Assembly: GCA_964511425.1 (NCBI GenBank)
Contig: CAZEFI010000003.1
Span: forward strand, 46,034-110,033
Direction: 5' to 3'
From: Bin55 sp964511425
GTDB lineage: Bacteria > Pseudomonadota > Gammaproteobacteria > Pseudomonadales > Azotimanducaceae
Length of the DNA: 64,000 nucleotides
Shown: positions 16,923 to 26,750 of the stretch, in pieces
Layout of the letters: each line of letters starts with the position of its first letter
How positions within the stretch are numbered: the first letter of the stretch is position 1
The notes under the pieces: model-generated
The model's database searches: none
The model's input: only the letters and a program-made list of their open reading frames with translations
What the model was told of the DNA's origin: nothing
Program-made: the position numbers and the translations under genes

Positions 16923-18758
16923 TTACTCGACGGTAACGGACTTTGCGATATTTCTAGGTTGGTCGATGTCCGTCCCTTTGTGGACTGCGATGTGGTAGGC
17001 TAGCAATTGGAGCGGGATGGTGTACACAATCGGCGATAGTACGCGATGTACGGTGGGTACTTCAATAGTTGTTACATCTGGTCCGGGGACAAATTCGGTG
17101 CCTTCATCGGTAAATACATACAACTTGCCGCCGCGAGCGCGAACTTCTTGCAAGTTCGATTGCACCTTTCTAAGCAATTCATTGCTTGGTGCGACTGCGA
17201 CGACGGGCATCTTTCGATCGACGAGAGCGAGCGGACCATGTTTTAGTTCTCCTGCAGGATAACCTTCTGCATGGATATACGAGAGTTCCTTTAACTTGAG
17301 CGCTCCTTCCATGGCGATGGGGTAGTGCGTACCGCGACCGATGAAGAGAACATGTTTCTTCGTCACGAACTCTTCGGCAAGTATTTGCATTTGTTCCTTC
17401 AATCCTAATACCTGCTCGATTTTTTCGGGTAGCGTATGCAACGCTTGAACGATTTCTTGTTCTTCTTCTTTTGGGAATCCCCTTGTCCGAGCAAGTACCA
17501 ACGCTAGCAATAACAGATCGACTAATACTGCAGTAAACGCTTTTGTTGATGCAACACTTACTTCGACACCGGCTCGCATTGGTAGTGCGGAATCAGATTC
17601 TCGCATGAGAGTGCTCGTGGTGACGTTACCAATGTTCATCGTGTGCAAGTATTCGCGCGTTTCGGCTAAGCGGAGTGCGGCAATCGTATCTGCAGATTCA
17701 CCGGATTGCGATAGCGATAGGAAGAGTGAGTTCTTTGGCACCGCGGCGTTTCGATAACGAAATTCTGAAGCGATTTCGGCATCACAGGGAACCCGCGCGA
17801 GGTCCTCAATCCAATACCTCGCCACCAGTGCCGCGTAGAAACTCGTCCCGCATCCAACAATAGAGAGTGCCTCAGCCTTTTCTAGTACTTCTACAGCTTC
17901 AATACCAAAGGTTTGAACAACGACTTCTGAACTAGTGATGCGACCTTCTAAAGTATTTCGTATGCTCTCTGGTTGCGCGTGAATTTCTTTTTCCAAGAAG
18001 TGACGATAGCCACCTTTGTCTATCTGATCTCCTTGATCTACGACAATTTCCGTTTCTCGCTCGACACTATTCCCGTTTCTGTCGAGGATTGTTACGTTCG
18101 TTCCATCTAGAACTGCGATTTCATCATCTTGGAGAAACAAAAATCGGTCGGTGAATGCACGTAACGAAAGTACGTCGGAAGCAATAAAGTTCGCGCTCTT
18201 TCCAATGCCAATCACCAAAGGACAGCCGCGTTTCGCTGCTACTATCGTGCCCGGTTCGGCTTGCGACATTAAGCCAATTGCAAAGGCACCTTCAAGCATA
18301 CACATCGCTGTTCGAACAGCTTCCGAAAGAACCAGTCCTTGCTGTGTGAATTGCGCTACTAGGTGAACGATTACTTCAGAGTCCGTATCCGATTCAAACT
18401 TTCCGCCTTTGGTAGTAATGTCTGCACGCAATTCGGAAAAGTTCTCGATAATTCCGTTGTGTACCAGTGCGATTCGACCATCAAACATATGTGGGTGGGA
18501 GTTTCGCTCACTGGGTTTACCGTGAGTGGCCCATCGAGTGTGAGCTAATCCTGCGCTGCCCACCAAAGGTTCACGTTCAAGTTGGTCAACTAGCTCATTG
18601 ACTTTACCCACAACACGTACTCGATTGAACGATCCATTGGTAGTATCTTGAATTGCGATTCCAGCAGAGTCGTAGCCACGATACTCCAACCTTGAAAGTC
18701 CCTCGAGTAGGTTTGCTTGCACCGCGTTAGTCCCGGTTGCGCCGACAATACCACACAT
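16923..18758 (-). CDS. glmS: Glutamine-fructose-6-phosphate aminotransferase
   Basis: Makes glucosamine-6-phosphate from fructose-6-phosphate and glutamine, the first step to UDP-GlcNAc for peptidoglycan and lipopolysaccharide. I chose the start giving MCGIVGA (18758), because Cys2 becomes the N-terminal nucleophile after Met removal; an upstream in-frame ATG would bury it. The N-terminal half is the Ntn amidotransferase (RWATHGKPSERNSHPH near 73-88). The C-terminal half has two SIS domains and ends in the typical QPRNIAKSVTVE. Length is 611 residues, normal for the family. It begins two bases after the glmU stop and is probably translated from the same mRNA. Confidence 0.95.
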   Translation of the reverse strand: MCGIVGATGTNAVQANLLEGLSRLEYRGYDSAGIAIQDTTNGSFNRVRVVGKVNELVDQLEREPLVGSAGLAHTRWATHGKPSERNSHPHMFDGRIALVHNGIIENFSELRADITTKGGKFESDTDSEVIVHLVAQFTQQGLVLSEAVRTAMCMLEGAFAIGLMSQAEPGTIVAAKRGCPLVIGIGKSANFIASDVLSLRAFTDRFLFLQDDEIAVLDGTNVTILDRNGNSVERETEIVVDQGDQIDKGGYRHFLEKEIHAQPESIRNTLEGRITSSEVVVQTFGIEAVEVLEKAEALSIVGCGTSFYAALVARYWIEDLARVPCDAEIASEFRYRNAAVPKNSLFLSLSQSGESADTIAALRLAETREYLHTMNIGNVTTSTLMRESDSALPMRAGVEVSVASTKAFTAVLVDLLLLALVLARTRGFPKEEEQEIVQALHTLPEKIEQVLGLKEQMQILAEEFVTKKHVLFIGRGTHYPIAMEGALKLKELSYIHAEGYPAGELKHGPLALVDRKMPVVAVAPSNELLRKVQSNLQEVRARGGKLYVFTDEGTEFVPGPDVTTIEVPTVHRVLSPIVYTIPLQLLAYHIAVHKGTDIDQPRNIAKSVTVE

Positions 18759-18760
18759 AT

Positions 18761-20131
18761 CTAAGGCTTTTTCCCTCGCGCTGTTGGAGGTACCCAATTC
18801 TGAATTTCTCGCTGGCGAGTCCTCGAAACGACTAAAACAGGATTTTTAACATCCCGTGTCACCGTCGTACCAGCCGCAATGAACGCACCCGTATGAATTT
18901 GCAATGGTGCAATCAATGTGCTATTCGTACCGACGAAAACATCGTCACCAATGACAGTTTGATGTTTGTTTGTGCCGTCAAAATTACAGGTAACCGCACC
19001 AGCTCCGATGTTTGTATTCTCGCCTATCGAGGCGTCGCCAATATACGCTAAATGACTGGCTTTTGCACCGGCACCAAGTCGCGATGCTTTCACTTCTACA
19101 AAGTTCCCTACTCGTACATCGTCGTCTATGCTAGTTTTAGGACGAATACGGGCGAAGGGTCCGATGGAACATCGTTGGCCAACACTTGCGGACTCTACGA
19201 TCGAGTATTCATGTACTTTCACATCGTTTTCGATCTTAGTATCTCGTAAGACACTTCCAGGACCGATATATACTCCATCGCCTAAGCGAACATCCCCTTC
19301 GATCAATACATTGACATCGATAACACAGTCTATTCCTACATTCAAACTTCCACGTAAGTCGAACCGATCTGGGTCCCGCACTGTGAGTCCGTTGCGCATC
19401 AATTCCTGGATGCGGCGATGTCTGAGGATTTTTTCAAGCTCGGCAAGCTCAACTCGATCATTGACACCACGAATCTCATCAGGATCAGTAGACATAACCG
19501 TCGTCACGGGAATTCTTGCTTCAACAGCAAGTTGAATGATCTGAGTTAGGTACAGTTCGTTTTGTGCGTTGTTTCTGGATAGTTTACCGAGCAATTGTTC
19601 AAGTACTTTTCGCGATGCTCCAATGATGCCGCTATTTACCTCTCGTATTGCTCTCTGCTCCGGTGCGGCGTCTCTGTCTTCTACAATTGCAATGAATTGA
19701 CCTCCCGCGTCTCGTACGATCCGCCCATATCCAGTGGGGTCGTCGAGTTCGGCAGTAACGACAGCAACACCGTCTGAACATGCGCTTCCAGCGTCCTGTA
19801 TCGTTCGTGCTGAAAGCAAGGGTGTATCGCCAGTTACTATCACGACTGTTGCGTCCTCGCTTAAATGAGGCATTGCTTGCAACATCGCGTGTCCTGTACC
19901 GTCCTGCGTCTCTTGGTGGATCCAATTTACGTCGTGTTGCGCAAGCATTTGCTCAGCGAACCGTTGCATACCCGGCTGAATAATGACGTGAATGCGCGCA
20001 GGCGAAGTGGCACGTGCGGAGTCCACGACATGAGTAAGAATGGGAGCATCTAAAAGAGTGTGGAAAACTTTTGGAACGCTCGAGTGCATGCGCGTTCCTG
20101 ATCCTGCCGCTAGAACAACCACTTCAAGCAT
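18761..20131 (-). CDS. glmU: Bifunctional GlmU: GlcN-1-P acetyltransferase / GlcNAc-1-P uridylyltransferase
   Basis: Makes UDP-GlcNAc in two steps. The N-terminal uridylyltransferase starts with LAAGSGTRMHSSVPK (residues 7-21). The C-terminal half from about residue 250 is a left-handed beta-helix of hexapeptide repeats (for example IGPGSVLRD and VFVGTNSTLIAP) carrying the acetyltransferase. At 456 residues it matches the E. coli protein. It lies between atpC and glmS, the usual gammaproteobacterial order, with hairpins separating it from atpC, so it probably has its own promoter in the 118-bp gap. Confidence 0.95.
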   Translation of the reverse strand: MLEVVVLAAGSGTRMHSSVPKVFHTLLDAPILTHVVDSARATSPARIHVIIQPGMQRFAEQMLAQHDVNWIHQETQDGTGHAMLQAMPHLSEDATVVIVTGDTPLLSARTIQDAGSACSDGVAVVTAELDDPTGYGRIVRDAGGQFIAIVEDRDAAPEQRAIREVNSGIIGASRKVLEQLLGKLSRNNAQNELYLTQIIQLAVEARIPVTTVMSTDPDEIRGVNDRVELAELEKILRHRRIQELMRNGLTVRDPDRFDLRGSLNVGIDCVIDVNVLIEGDVRLGDGVYIGPGSVLRDTKIENDVKVHEYSIVESASVGQRCSIGPFARIRPKTSIDDDVRVGNFVEVKASRLGAGAKASHLAYIGDASIGENTNIGAGAVTCNFDGTNKHQTVIGDDVFVGTNSTLIAPLQIHTGAFIAAGTTVTRDVKNPVLVVSRTRQREIQNWVPPTARGKKP

Positions 20132-20189
20132 TGGAAGTTTCTCTCGACATAAGAATATAGCACCTAGAGTCCATCAGCATTCATTGGAA

Positions 20190-20204
20190 CATATCAATGA
20201 TATG
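20190..20204. repeat. Hairpin CATATC-AAT-GATATG
   Basis: A perfect 6-bp stem with a 3-base loop in the atpC-glmU gap, next to the larger terminator-like structure. It could be part of the atp terminator region or lie in the glmU leader. Confidence 0.35.
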
Positions 20205-20244
20205 AAAATCCCCAGGTAAATACACCAAGATTTGGTGAGGGGGA
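20205..20244 (-). terminator. Terminator-like structure downstream of atpC
   Basis: On the minus strand, just after the atpC stop, an inner stem CACCAA/TTGGTG (20223-20237) is nested in an outer CCCC/GGGG pairing (20210-20213 with 20240-20243). The outer arm is followed by ATTTTC. A short U-run after a GC-rich stem fits an intrinsic terminator or attenuator ending or reducing atp transcription before glmU. Confidence 0.45.
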
Positions 20245-20249
20245 ATTGA

Positions 20250-20672
20250 CTAACGCCGACGCTTGCGGAGTTCTTCGAGAGTGCGTTGTTGGCCGAGTGT
20301 ATCTGCGACCATCGATTCTGCACGGGCGAAATCGATTTCATTTGCTTGTTCATCCATGAGTTTGCGAGCTCGTTCCTGAGTTTCTTTGGCTTCTGCTTCA
20401 TCAATGTCATCTGCACGAATCGCAGTATCCGCTAGGACTATTACCCCACTGGGTTGTACCTCTAAATAGCCCCCTGACGCAAAAAAGATCTCTTCTGTTT
20501 GGTCTTCAAGCTTTAATCGAACTGGTCCAGGCTTGATCCCGGTAAGCAAAGGTGCATGACCCGGAAGAATACCTAGATCTCCTTCGGACCCGGACGCTAC
20601 TACCATCGTGACCTTGCCAGAGAAAATCTCTTGCTCAGCACTGACGATACTACAGTTCATTAACGAAGCCAT
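20250..20672 (-). CDS. atpC: F1F0 ATP synthase epsilon subunit
   Basis: Central-stalk subunit of F1, 140 residues. The N-terminal beta-sandwich carries ILPGHAPLLTGIKPG (residues 34-48) and the strand GGYLEVQPSGVIVLAD; the C-terminal helical pair includes RARKLMDEQ. It is the last gene of the atp operon, beginning after a 4-bp gap from atpD. An alternative ATG lies four codons in (20660). Confidence 0.93.
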   Translation of the reverse strand: MASLMNCSIVSAEQEIFSGKVTMVVASGSEGDLGILPGHAPLLTGIKPGPVRLKLEDQTEEIFFASGGYLEVQPSGVIVLADTAIRADDIDEAEAKETQERARKLMDEQANEIDFARAESMVADTLGQQRTLEELRKRRR

Positions 20673-20676
20673 TACA

Positions 20677-22068
20677 CTACGCAGCTCGGTCGGTTAGCGA
20701 TTCCGCCTTCTCGCGAGCACTGTCTATATTCCCCACCATGTTGAAAGCCTGTTCCGGTAGATCATCTACTTCTCCGTCTAGAATCGCTTTGAAGCTGCGA
20801 ACCGTATCTTCTCTTGATACATACTCACCGTCGCGCCCAGTGAACTGCGATGCGACAAACATGGGTTGCGAGAAGAATTGTTGCATCTTTCGGGCTCGAT
20901 ATACCAATGCCTTGTCCTCTTCTGACAATTCGTCCATTCCAAGAATAGCGATGATGTCTTTTAATTCTTGATAACGTTGTAGAACTTCCTGTGCCCCACG
21001 AGCTACCGAATAGTGCTCTTGTCCAACGATATTTGGATCTAGCTGTCGTGAGGTTGAGTCAAGTGGGTCTACGGCCGGATAAATACCCAGGTCCGTGATG
21101 GCACGACTCAGAGTAACGGTTGAATCTAAATGTGCGAATGTCGTCGCTGGGGACGGGTCGGTCAAATCATCAGCAGGCACGTAGATCGCTTGCACCGAGG
21201 TAATTGATCCGGTCTTTGTAGTTGTTATCCGCTCTTGTAGGATTCCCATATCTTCTGCTAGGTTAGGCTGATATCCCACTGCAGACGGCATACGTCCGAG
21301 CAAAGCGGACACTTCTACCCCTGCAAGGGTATATCGATAGATGTTATCAATGAACAACAACACATCGCGACCTTCATCACGAAATTGCTCCGCAAGAGTC
21401 AGACCCGACAACGCGACGCGCAATCGGTTGCCTGGAGGCTCGTTCATCTGTCCAAACACCAAAGAGATCTTGTCGAGGACGCCAGCCTCCATCATCTCGT
21501 AATAGAAGTCGTTTCCTTCCCGAGTTCGCTCACCCACACCAGCAAATACTGACAAGCCAGAGTGCTCAATCGCGATATTTCGAATCAACTCCAACATGGT
21601 GACGGTTTTACCAACGCCTGCACCACCAAATAAGCCAACTTTACCGCCTCGAGCGAAGGGACACATCAGGTCTATAACTTTGATGCCTGTCTCTAAGAGT
21701 TCATTACCACCCACTTGATCTTCGTAGGATGGAGCTTTTCGGTGGATCGGTTGTTTGATCTTCGCCTCAACAGGCCCTTTTTCGTCGATCGGATTTCCCA
21801 GTACATCCAAGATTCGACCGAGTGTGGCTTCCCCGACAGGAATAGCGATCGGCTGGCCAGTGTCGACAACCTCTAGCCCGCGAGACAGACCTTCGGAAGA
21901 TCCAAGCGCGATAGTTCGCACAACTCCATCACCTAGTTGTTGTTGCACCTCCAAGGTGAGCTCTGTTTCGATTACGGTGAGCGCATCGAACACCTTTGGT
22001 ACGCTATCGCGATCAAACTCAACGTCAATTACCGCGCCGATTATTTGAACGATTTTTCCGTTACTCAT
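20677..22068 (-). CDS. atpD: F1F0 ATP synthase beta subunit
   Basis: Catalytic subunit of F1, 463 residues from the chosen start (MSNGKIVQIIGAV). This start has AAGGAG five bases upstream; an in-frame upstream codon at 22134 would add 22 atypical residues overlapping atpG. The P-loop GGAGVGKTV, the GERTREG segment with the catalytic Glu, IDNIYRYT and GRMPSAVGYQP are all present. The C-terminal region has EDKALVYRARKMQQF. Confidence 0.96.
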   Translation of the reverse strand: MSNGKIVQIIGAVIDVEFDRDSVPKVFDALTVIETELTLEVQQQLGDGVVRTIALGSSEGLSRGLEVVDTGQPIAIPVGEATLGRILDVLGNPIDEKGPVEAKIKQPIHRKAPSYEDQVGGNELLETGIKVIDLMCPFARGGKVGLFGGAGVGKTVTMLELIRNIAIEHSGLSVFAGVGERTREGNDFYYEMMEAGVLDKISLVFGQMNEPPGNRLRVALSGLTLAEQFRDEGRDVLLFIDNIYRYTLAGVEVSALLGRMPSAVGYQPNLAEDMGILQERITTTKTGSITSVQAIYVPADDLTDPSPATTFAHLDSTVTLSRAITDLGIYPAVDPLDSTSRQLDPNIVGQEHYSVARGAQEVLQRYQELKDIIAILGMDELSEEDKALVYRARKMQQFFSQPMFVASQFTGRDGEYVSREDTVRSFKAILDGEVDDLPEQAFNMVGNIDSAREKAESLTDRAA

Positions 22069-22111
22069 ACTTCTCCTTAAATTTCTAAGCCCTTCGCCAT
22101 CTAGTCCATCG

Positions 22112-22975
22112 CTAAATCGCTGCTGCACCACCAACTATTTCTGCAATTTCTTGGGTAATGGATGCTTGTCGAACATTGTTGTATAGTAGATTTAGGTCGT
22201 CGATCATGGCAGCTGCATTGTCGGTCGCGTTTTTCATTGCAATCATCCGAGCAGACTGCTCACACGCAACATTTTCAATCACCGCTTGATATACCTGCGA
22301 TTCAATGTAACGTTGCACCAAACCTTCGATCAACACGCTTGCTTCTGGCTCATATATGTAATCCCAATAGTGCGTTGTTTGCAAATCGTCAGACTTGGTC
22401 AATGGTAATAACTGGCGAACGTGTGGTCGCTGGGTCATGCTATTGACGAATGTGTTCGACACTAAATCTACGCGTTGAACCTTTTCGTTCACAAAATCAT
22501 CGAAGACCACCTTCAATCCGCCGACTAGCGGTTCAACTTCGGGTAATTCGCCAATGTCTGGCATGGCTGCTTTAACGTTGCCGCCGACCGACCGAAAAAA
22601 AGTGATCGCTTTGTTTCCTAACAACGCGAGATCCGACTCAATTGCTTCTTGTTGTCGCTGATTGATATCGCGCAACAGCGCGCGAAAGAGGTTGGCATTT
22701 AACCCACCGCATTGACCTTTATCCGTAGATATGACGATATAACTGATTCGTTTTACTTCATCAGGTTCAGTCATGTATTGATGAGTGTATTCGGGGCGAG
22801 CACTCGCGAGATGACCAATAATCTGCCGCAGCCGGTGGGCGTAGGGACGTGCCGCATGCATGCGTTGCTGAGTGCGACGCATCTTGCTCGCCGCTACCAT
22901 CTGCATCGCGCTCGTTACCTTTTTGGTGTTTTGAATGCTACCGATCTTTTTCTTGATCTCGCGTCCCGCAGCCAC
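22112..22975 (-). CDS. atpG: F1F0 ATP synthase gamma subunit
   Basis: Rotor shaft of F1, 287 residues. It starts with GTG at 22975, sharing the G of the atpA stop TAG (one-base overlap). The N-terminal helix has REIKKKIGSIQNTKKVTSAM, and the C-terminal helix ends RQASITQEIAEIVGGAAA, as in the family. Confidence 0.95.
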   Translation of the reverse strand: MAAGREIKKKIGSIQNTKKVTSAMQMVAASKMRRTQQRMHAARPYAHRLRQIIGHLASARPEYTHQYMTEPDEVKRISYIVISTDKGQCGGLNANLFRALLRDINQRQQEAIESDLALLGNKAITFFRSVGGNVKAAMPDIGELPEVEPLVGGLKVVFDDFVNEKVQRVDLVSNTFVNSMTQRPHVRQLLPLTKSDDLQTTHYWDYIYEPEASVLIEGLVQRYIESQVYQAVIENVACEQSARMIAMKNATDNAAAMIDDLNLLYNNVRQASITQEIAEIVGGAAAI

Positions 22976-24534
22976 TAGTCGTCTCCGTACGAATGAGTCG
23001 CGACAAACTCATCTACAGCTTTACGCATGTAGTCGACGATCTCATTGTTATAGTCCCCAGTCTCGGTAATCTCATTCATCCAATCGCCGTGATTGGTGTT
23101 CATGTAGTTGAGTAGATCACGCTCGAAGTCCAGTACTCTAGAAACGGGTACCTCCGCTAGATATCCTTCGTTTCCAGCAAAGAGGGACACTCCCATCTCT
23201 GCAACCGACATCGGTGTGAACTGCTGCTGTTTCATGAGCTCTTCGATTCTTTGTCCATGTTCCAACTGCTTTCTCGTAGCTTCGTCGAGATCTGAAGCAA
23301 ACTGTGAGAACGCTGCAAGTTCACGATATTGGGCGAGAGCTAACTTAACTCCGCCCGATAATTTTCGAATAAAGTCAACCTGCGCAGCCCCACCAACTCG
23401 AGAGACTGAGATCCCCGGGCTCATTGCTGGACGCAGACCAGCGTTGAAACGGTCGGTCTCCAAGAATATCTGCCCGTCCGTAATCGAAATAACATTAGTG
23501 GGTACGAATGCGGAAACATCTCCTGCTTGAGTCTCAATAATGGGTAACGCGGTGAGAGAGCCGGTTTGGCCTTTGACTCTACCGTTAGTTACCTGTTCTA
23601 CATACTCGGCATTGACACGTGCTGCGCGTTCTAGTAACCGCGAATGGAGGTAGAAGATGTCCCCAGGATACGCTTCTCGACCCGGCGGTCGACGTAAGAG
23701 CAGCGACACTTGACGATAAGCCCAGGCCTGCTTGGTCAGATCGTCGTAAATAATCAATGCGTCTTGACCCGTATCTCGGAAATACTCACCCATACTGCAG
23801 CCAGCATACGGTGCAATGTACTGCAGCGGTGCTGGCTCAGAAGCAGACGCAGCCACAACTATGGTGTTTTCTAATGCGCCGTTTTCCTCTAAGGTTCGAA
23901 CGATATTGGCTATGGTCGACATCTTTTGTCCGATTGCCACATAGACACACTTAATGCCTTTATCTTTTTGATTGATCACAGTATCAACAGCGATTGCGGT
24001 TTTTCCGATCTGACGATCTCCAATGATCAATTCGCGTTGACCACGACCAAGAGGGATCATTGAGTCAATGCATTTAATACCCGTCTGTACGGGCTCTGTT
24101 ACCGATTGCCGTGCAATTACGCCCGGTGCAACTTTTTCAATTGGAGCAGATTCTGAGGCGTTGATTGGACCTTTGCCGTCAATGGGATTACCTAGTGCAT
24201 CGACAACCCGACCAAGTAGCTCTGGTCCTACTGGTACTTCCGCAATGCGCTTCGTACAGCGCGCAGTCATGCCTTCCGACAGATTTTGATAGTCCCCAAG
24301 TACTACTGCACCGACGGAATCTCGTTCAAGATTCATCGCCATGCCCATAACACCGCCGGAGAATTCAACCATTTCTCCATACTGGACGTCAGCAAGGCCG
24401 TGAATGCGAACGATGCCGTCCGCAACGGATACAATCGTACCTTCGTTTTGCGCTTGCGAAGACAAATCGAGATTCGCGATCCGATCTTTGATGAGGTCGC
24501 TTATTTCCGATGGGTTTAGTGTTTGTTGCTTCAT
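22975..24534 (-). CDS. atpA: F1F0 ATP synthase alpha subunit
   Basis: Non-catalytic nucleotide-binding subunit of F1, 519 residues. The P-loop is GDRQIGKTA near residue 170. The RGQRELI segment before it, and PAMSPGISVSRVGGAAQ near 365-381, are typical. The C-terminal domain ends in a short acidic tail (HSYGDD). The ATG at 24534 has no clear Shine-Dalgarno but the length matches the family. Confidence 0.96.
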   Translation of the reverse strand: MKQQTLNPSEISDLIKDRIANLDLSSQAQNEGTIVSVADGIVRIHGLADVQYGEMVEFSGGVMGMAMNLERDSVGAVVLGDYQNLSEGMTARCTKRIAEVPVGPELLGRVVDALGNPIDGKGPINASESAPIEKVAPGVIARQSVTEPVQTGIKCIDSMIPLGRGQRELIIGDRQIGKTAIAVDTVINQKDKGIKCVYVAIGQKMSTIANIVRTLEENGALENTIVVAASASEPAPLQYIAPYAGCSMGEYFRDTGQDALIIYDDLTKQAWAYRQVSLLLRRPPGREAYPGDIFYLHSRLLERAARVNAEYVEQVTNGRVKGQTGSLTALPIIETQAGDVSAFVPTNVISITDGQIFLETDRFNAGLRPAMSPGISVSRVGGAAQVDFIRKLSGGVKLALAQYRELAAFSQFASDLDEATRKQLEHGQRIEELMKQQQFTPMSVAEMGVSLFAGNEGYLAEVPVSRVLDFERDLLNYMNTNHGDWMNEITETGDYNNEIVDYMRKAVDEFVATHSYGDD

Positions 24535-24551
24535 TTGTTCTGTACTTTAAC

Positions 24552-25091
24552 CTAAGTTCTCATTAACGATGTTTGGAGTTTCTCGAGTTTACCACGTACG
24601 GTGCCGTCAAGCACAGTATCTCCGGCACGTATGAGAGCTCCGCCGATAATGTCGGGGTTTACCTCGACGGACAAATTAATTTCTCTTTGAAATTTTCGGG
24701 TAAGGGCATCGTCGAACGCTTTAACTTCGTCTGGAGTAAGTTCCACCGCAGTGGTAATCTCAACAGTGAGGGTCTTCCGTTCTTCTGCTAGTAGTTCTTC
24801 AAACGTTTCGCGAATTTCAGCAATGAGGTCGAGACGCTGATTCTCTGCGAGCACACGGACGAATCGTTTTGTGCTTTCCGTTAAATCGTCTTCAAGCAGA
24901 TCCACCACAGTAGTAGCCTTTGCAACCGACGAATGGACCGGCGACGATAGATACTCACGTATCTTAGGTGTGCTAGTTACATGTGCTAACTGTTCTAGTG
25001 CATGCGACCAGTGATCGAGCCGATCGTTTTCCTTCGCGATATCAAACGCGGCGAGCGCGTACGGCCGTGCTAAAGTTGTTGCTTCAGCCAA
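24552..25091 (-). CDS. atpH: F1F0 ATP synthase delta subunit
   Basis: Peripheral-stalk subunit joining F1 to the b subunits, 179 residues. Typical features are ARPYALAAFDIA at residues 8-19 and the C-terminal IIGGALIRAGDTVLDGTVRGKL. The start codon is TTG (25091), three bases after the atpF stop. Confidence 0.94.
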   Translation of the reverse strand: MAEATTLARPYALAAFDIAKENDRLDHWSHALEQLAHVTSTPKIREYLSSPVHSSVAKATTVVDLLEDDLTESTKRFVRVLAENQRLDLIAEIRETFEELLAEERKTLTVEITTAVELTPDEVKAFDDALTRKFQREINLSVEVNPDIIGGALIRAGDTVLDGTVRGKLEKLQTSLMRT

Positions 25092-25094
25092 CTG

Positions 25095-25565
25095 TTAAAG
25101 TTCCCGGATAAGATTATCGAGCATTGCAGCGTGTTTCCGTCGGTCTATTTCACTACTCAAAATACGTGACGCTCCTACCACGGCTAGGTATGCAACTTCT
25201 TGACGTAGACTCTCGCGCGCTCGATTAATTTCTTGGGTGATTTCCGCTCGAGCTAAGCTGAGAATACGTTCTCCCTCTTCATGAGCATGAGTTTTAGCGT
25301 CGTCCACGACCATGGCCGCTTGAGCGCGAGCTTGTTCAATGATCCGCTGTCCTTCCGCACGTGCATCGCGCAACAGAATCTCTGCATCAGCGTTCGACTT
25401 TGCTAAGGCTGCTCCAGCCTTTTCTGCATCTTCGAGACCTTGTGCTATACGTTCCTGGCGGGCGCGCATTGCATTGATGAGCGGTGGCCAGACATATAGT
25501 CGACAAATCACAATAAAAGCAAAAAATGCAAGTGTGATCCCAATTAGTGTAGCGTTAATATTCAT
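25095..25565 (-). CDS. atpF: F1F0 ATP synthase b subunit
   Basis: Peripheral-stalk subunit, 156 residues. It has one N-terminal membrane segment (LIGITLAFFAFIVICRLYVW, residues 7-26), then a long charged helix rich in Ala, Glu and Arg that forms the stalk dimer. The length equals that of E. coli b. Confidence 0.94.
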   Translation of the reverse strand: MNINATLIGITLAFFAFIVICRLYVWPPLINAMRARQERIAQGLEDAEKAGAALAKSNADAEILLRDARAEGQRIIEQARAQAAMVVDDAKTHAHEEGERILSLARAEITQEINRARESLRQEVAYLAVVGASRILSSEIDRRKHAAMLDNLIREL

Positions 25566-25581
25566 GGCTTCTTACTCTTGA

Positions 25582-25833
25582 TTAGCCGCCACTTCCCGCG
25601 AAAATGATGTACATGCCAATACCTACTGCCATCATTGGGATCGCGTCGATCAGTCCGAGCACGATGAACATTTGGGTGCGGAGTAAAGGGAGCATCTCTG
25701 GCTGTCGCGCAATTGCCTGTAGGTAGCTATTTCCTAAATTACCCACCCCCAAAGCAGCTCCGATCGCAGCCATCCCCAGCATTAGGGCACCGGCAGCGAA
25801 GGCCGCCATTTTTAGTAGTACAGTAGGGTCCAT
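25582..25833 (-). CDS. atpE: F1F0 ATP synthase c subunit
   Basis: Proton-carrying ring subunit, 83 residues with two membrane helices. I start it at MDPTVLL (25833), preceded by AGGAG; a longer in-frame reading would add 45 atypical residues overlapping atpB. D63 in LGLIDAIPMMAVG is the ion-carrying carboxylate, and ARQPE is the polar loop that contacts gamma and epsilon. The residues around D63 match the proton type (Asp, as in E. coli) rather than the sodium type. Confidence 0.95.
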   Translation of the reverse strand: MDPTVLLKMAAFAAGALMLGMAAIGAALGVGNLGNSYLQAIARQPEMLPLLRTQMFIVLGLIDAIPMMAVGIGMYIIFAGSGG

Positions 25834-25856
25834 ATTTTCTCCTGTGATTGAAAGAT

Positions 25857-26717
25857 CTAATGTCCGTTTTCTTCTGGAACTTCGTACGCTTGAGCGATGT
25901 ACACCGTCGACAGTACCATGAAGATGAACGCTTGTAAAACGATAACTAAGATGTGGAACAATGCCCACATGAGTTGTAATACTCCACCGAGTAGCGCGAG
26001 CGCGATGCCAGCGGAGTACAAAAGGGCGATGAGCATGAAGATCATCTCGCCCGCGTACAGATTACCGAAAAGCCGCAGAGCTAAGGATAGGGGCTTGGCT
26101 AGCAAAGTCACGCTCTCCAAGACAAAGTTAACTGGGGCTGCGAACTTCGGAAACGGATGAAACGCGAGCTCCGCAAGGAAACCGCCCGGTCCTTTACGTT
26201 TGAAGCTGTAGTAAATAACCATCAGAAAGACCCCGACCGCGACTCCCAAGGTCACGTTGACATCCGTTGTGGGTACGATCTTCATATATTCGACCCCCAT
26301 TACCTTAAACAGCTCGGGTACCCAATCTACAGGAACCAAATCCATTAGGTTCATCAAGAATACCCAAATCAGGATCGTTAGTCCCATGGGTGCAACCCAC
26401 GGGCTCTTATGGGGAAAAATGTCCTTTGTAGTTGTGTCGACGAATTCGACTATTGCTTCAATAGCACCCTGAAACATTCCGGGGACGCCAGCCGTCGCGC
26501 GGCGCGCAGCCAACCAAAACAAAAGTAGAAATATCAGCCCTAACCCGACCGCCCAAGCAAGCGAATCGACATGGACGCTCCAAAACCCCATTTGGGCGGC
26601 TTCTTCGGCTGAATGGGCAAATCCCCAACTACCATCCGGTAACTGGCCGAATGTTAAGTTCGTTAAATGGTGCGAAATGTAATCTTGTGCGTTGGGTGCA
26701 CCTTCTTTTTCGGCCAT
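25857..26717 (-). CDS. atpB: F1F0 ATP synthase a subunit
   Basis: Membrane stator subunit forming the proton half-channels, 286 residues. The essential Arg is R215 in SLALRLFGNLYAGE (211-224). Five or six membrane helices are visible from residue 52 to the end. The N-terminal 45 residues are polar and include a HHLTNLTFGQ segment typical of gammaproteobacterial AtpB. Confidence 0.95.
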   Translation of the reverse strand: MAEKEGAPNAQDYISHHLTNLTFGQLPDGSWGFAHSAEEAAQMGFWSVHVDSLAWAVGLGLIFLLLFWLAARRATAGVPGMFQGAIEAIVEFVDTTTKDIFPHKSPWVAPMGLTILIWVFLMNLMDLVPVDWVPELFKVMGVEYMKIVPTTDVNVTLGVAVGVFLMVIYYSFKRKGPGGFLAELAFHPFPKFAAPVNFVLESVTLLAKPLSLALRLFGNLYAGEMIFMLIALLYSAGIALALLGGVLQLMWALFHILVIVLQAFIFMVLSTVYIAQAYEVPEENGH

Positions 26718-26750
26718 AAATCTCGATCCCTTAAGAGTCCCTTTCCTAAG

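Noticed and set aside
18759..18797. A longer GlmS with 13 extra N-terminal residues
   Set aside because: The catalytic Cys must follow the initiator Met; the extra residues also overlap glmU.
23108..23530. A 140-codon plus-strand reading opposite atpA
   Set aside because: Ser/Arg-rich shadow of a highly conserved gene; no start signal.
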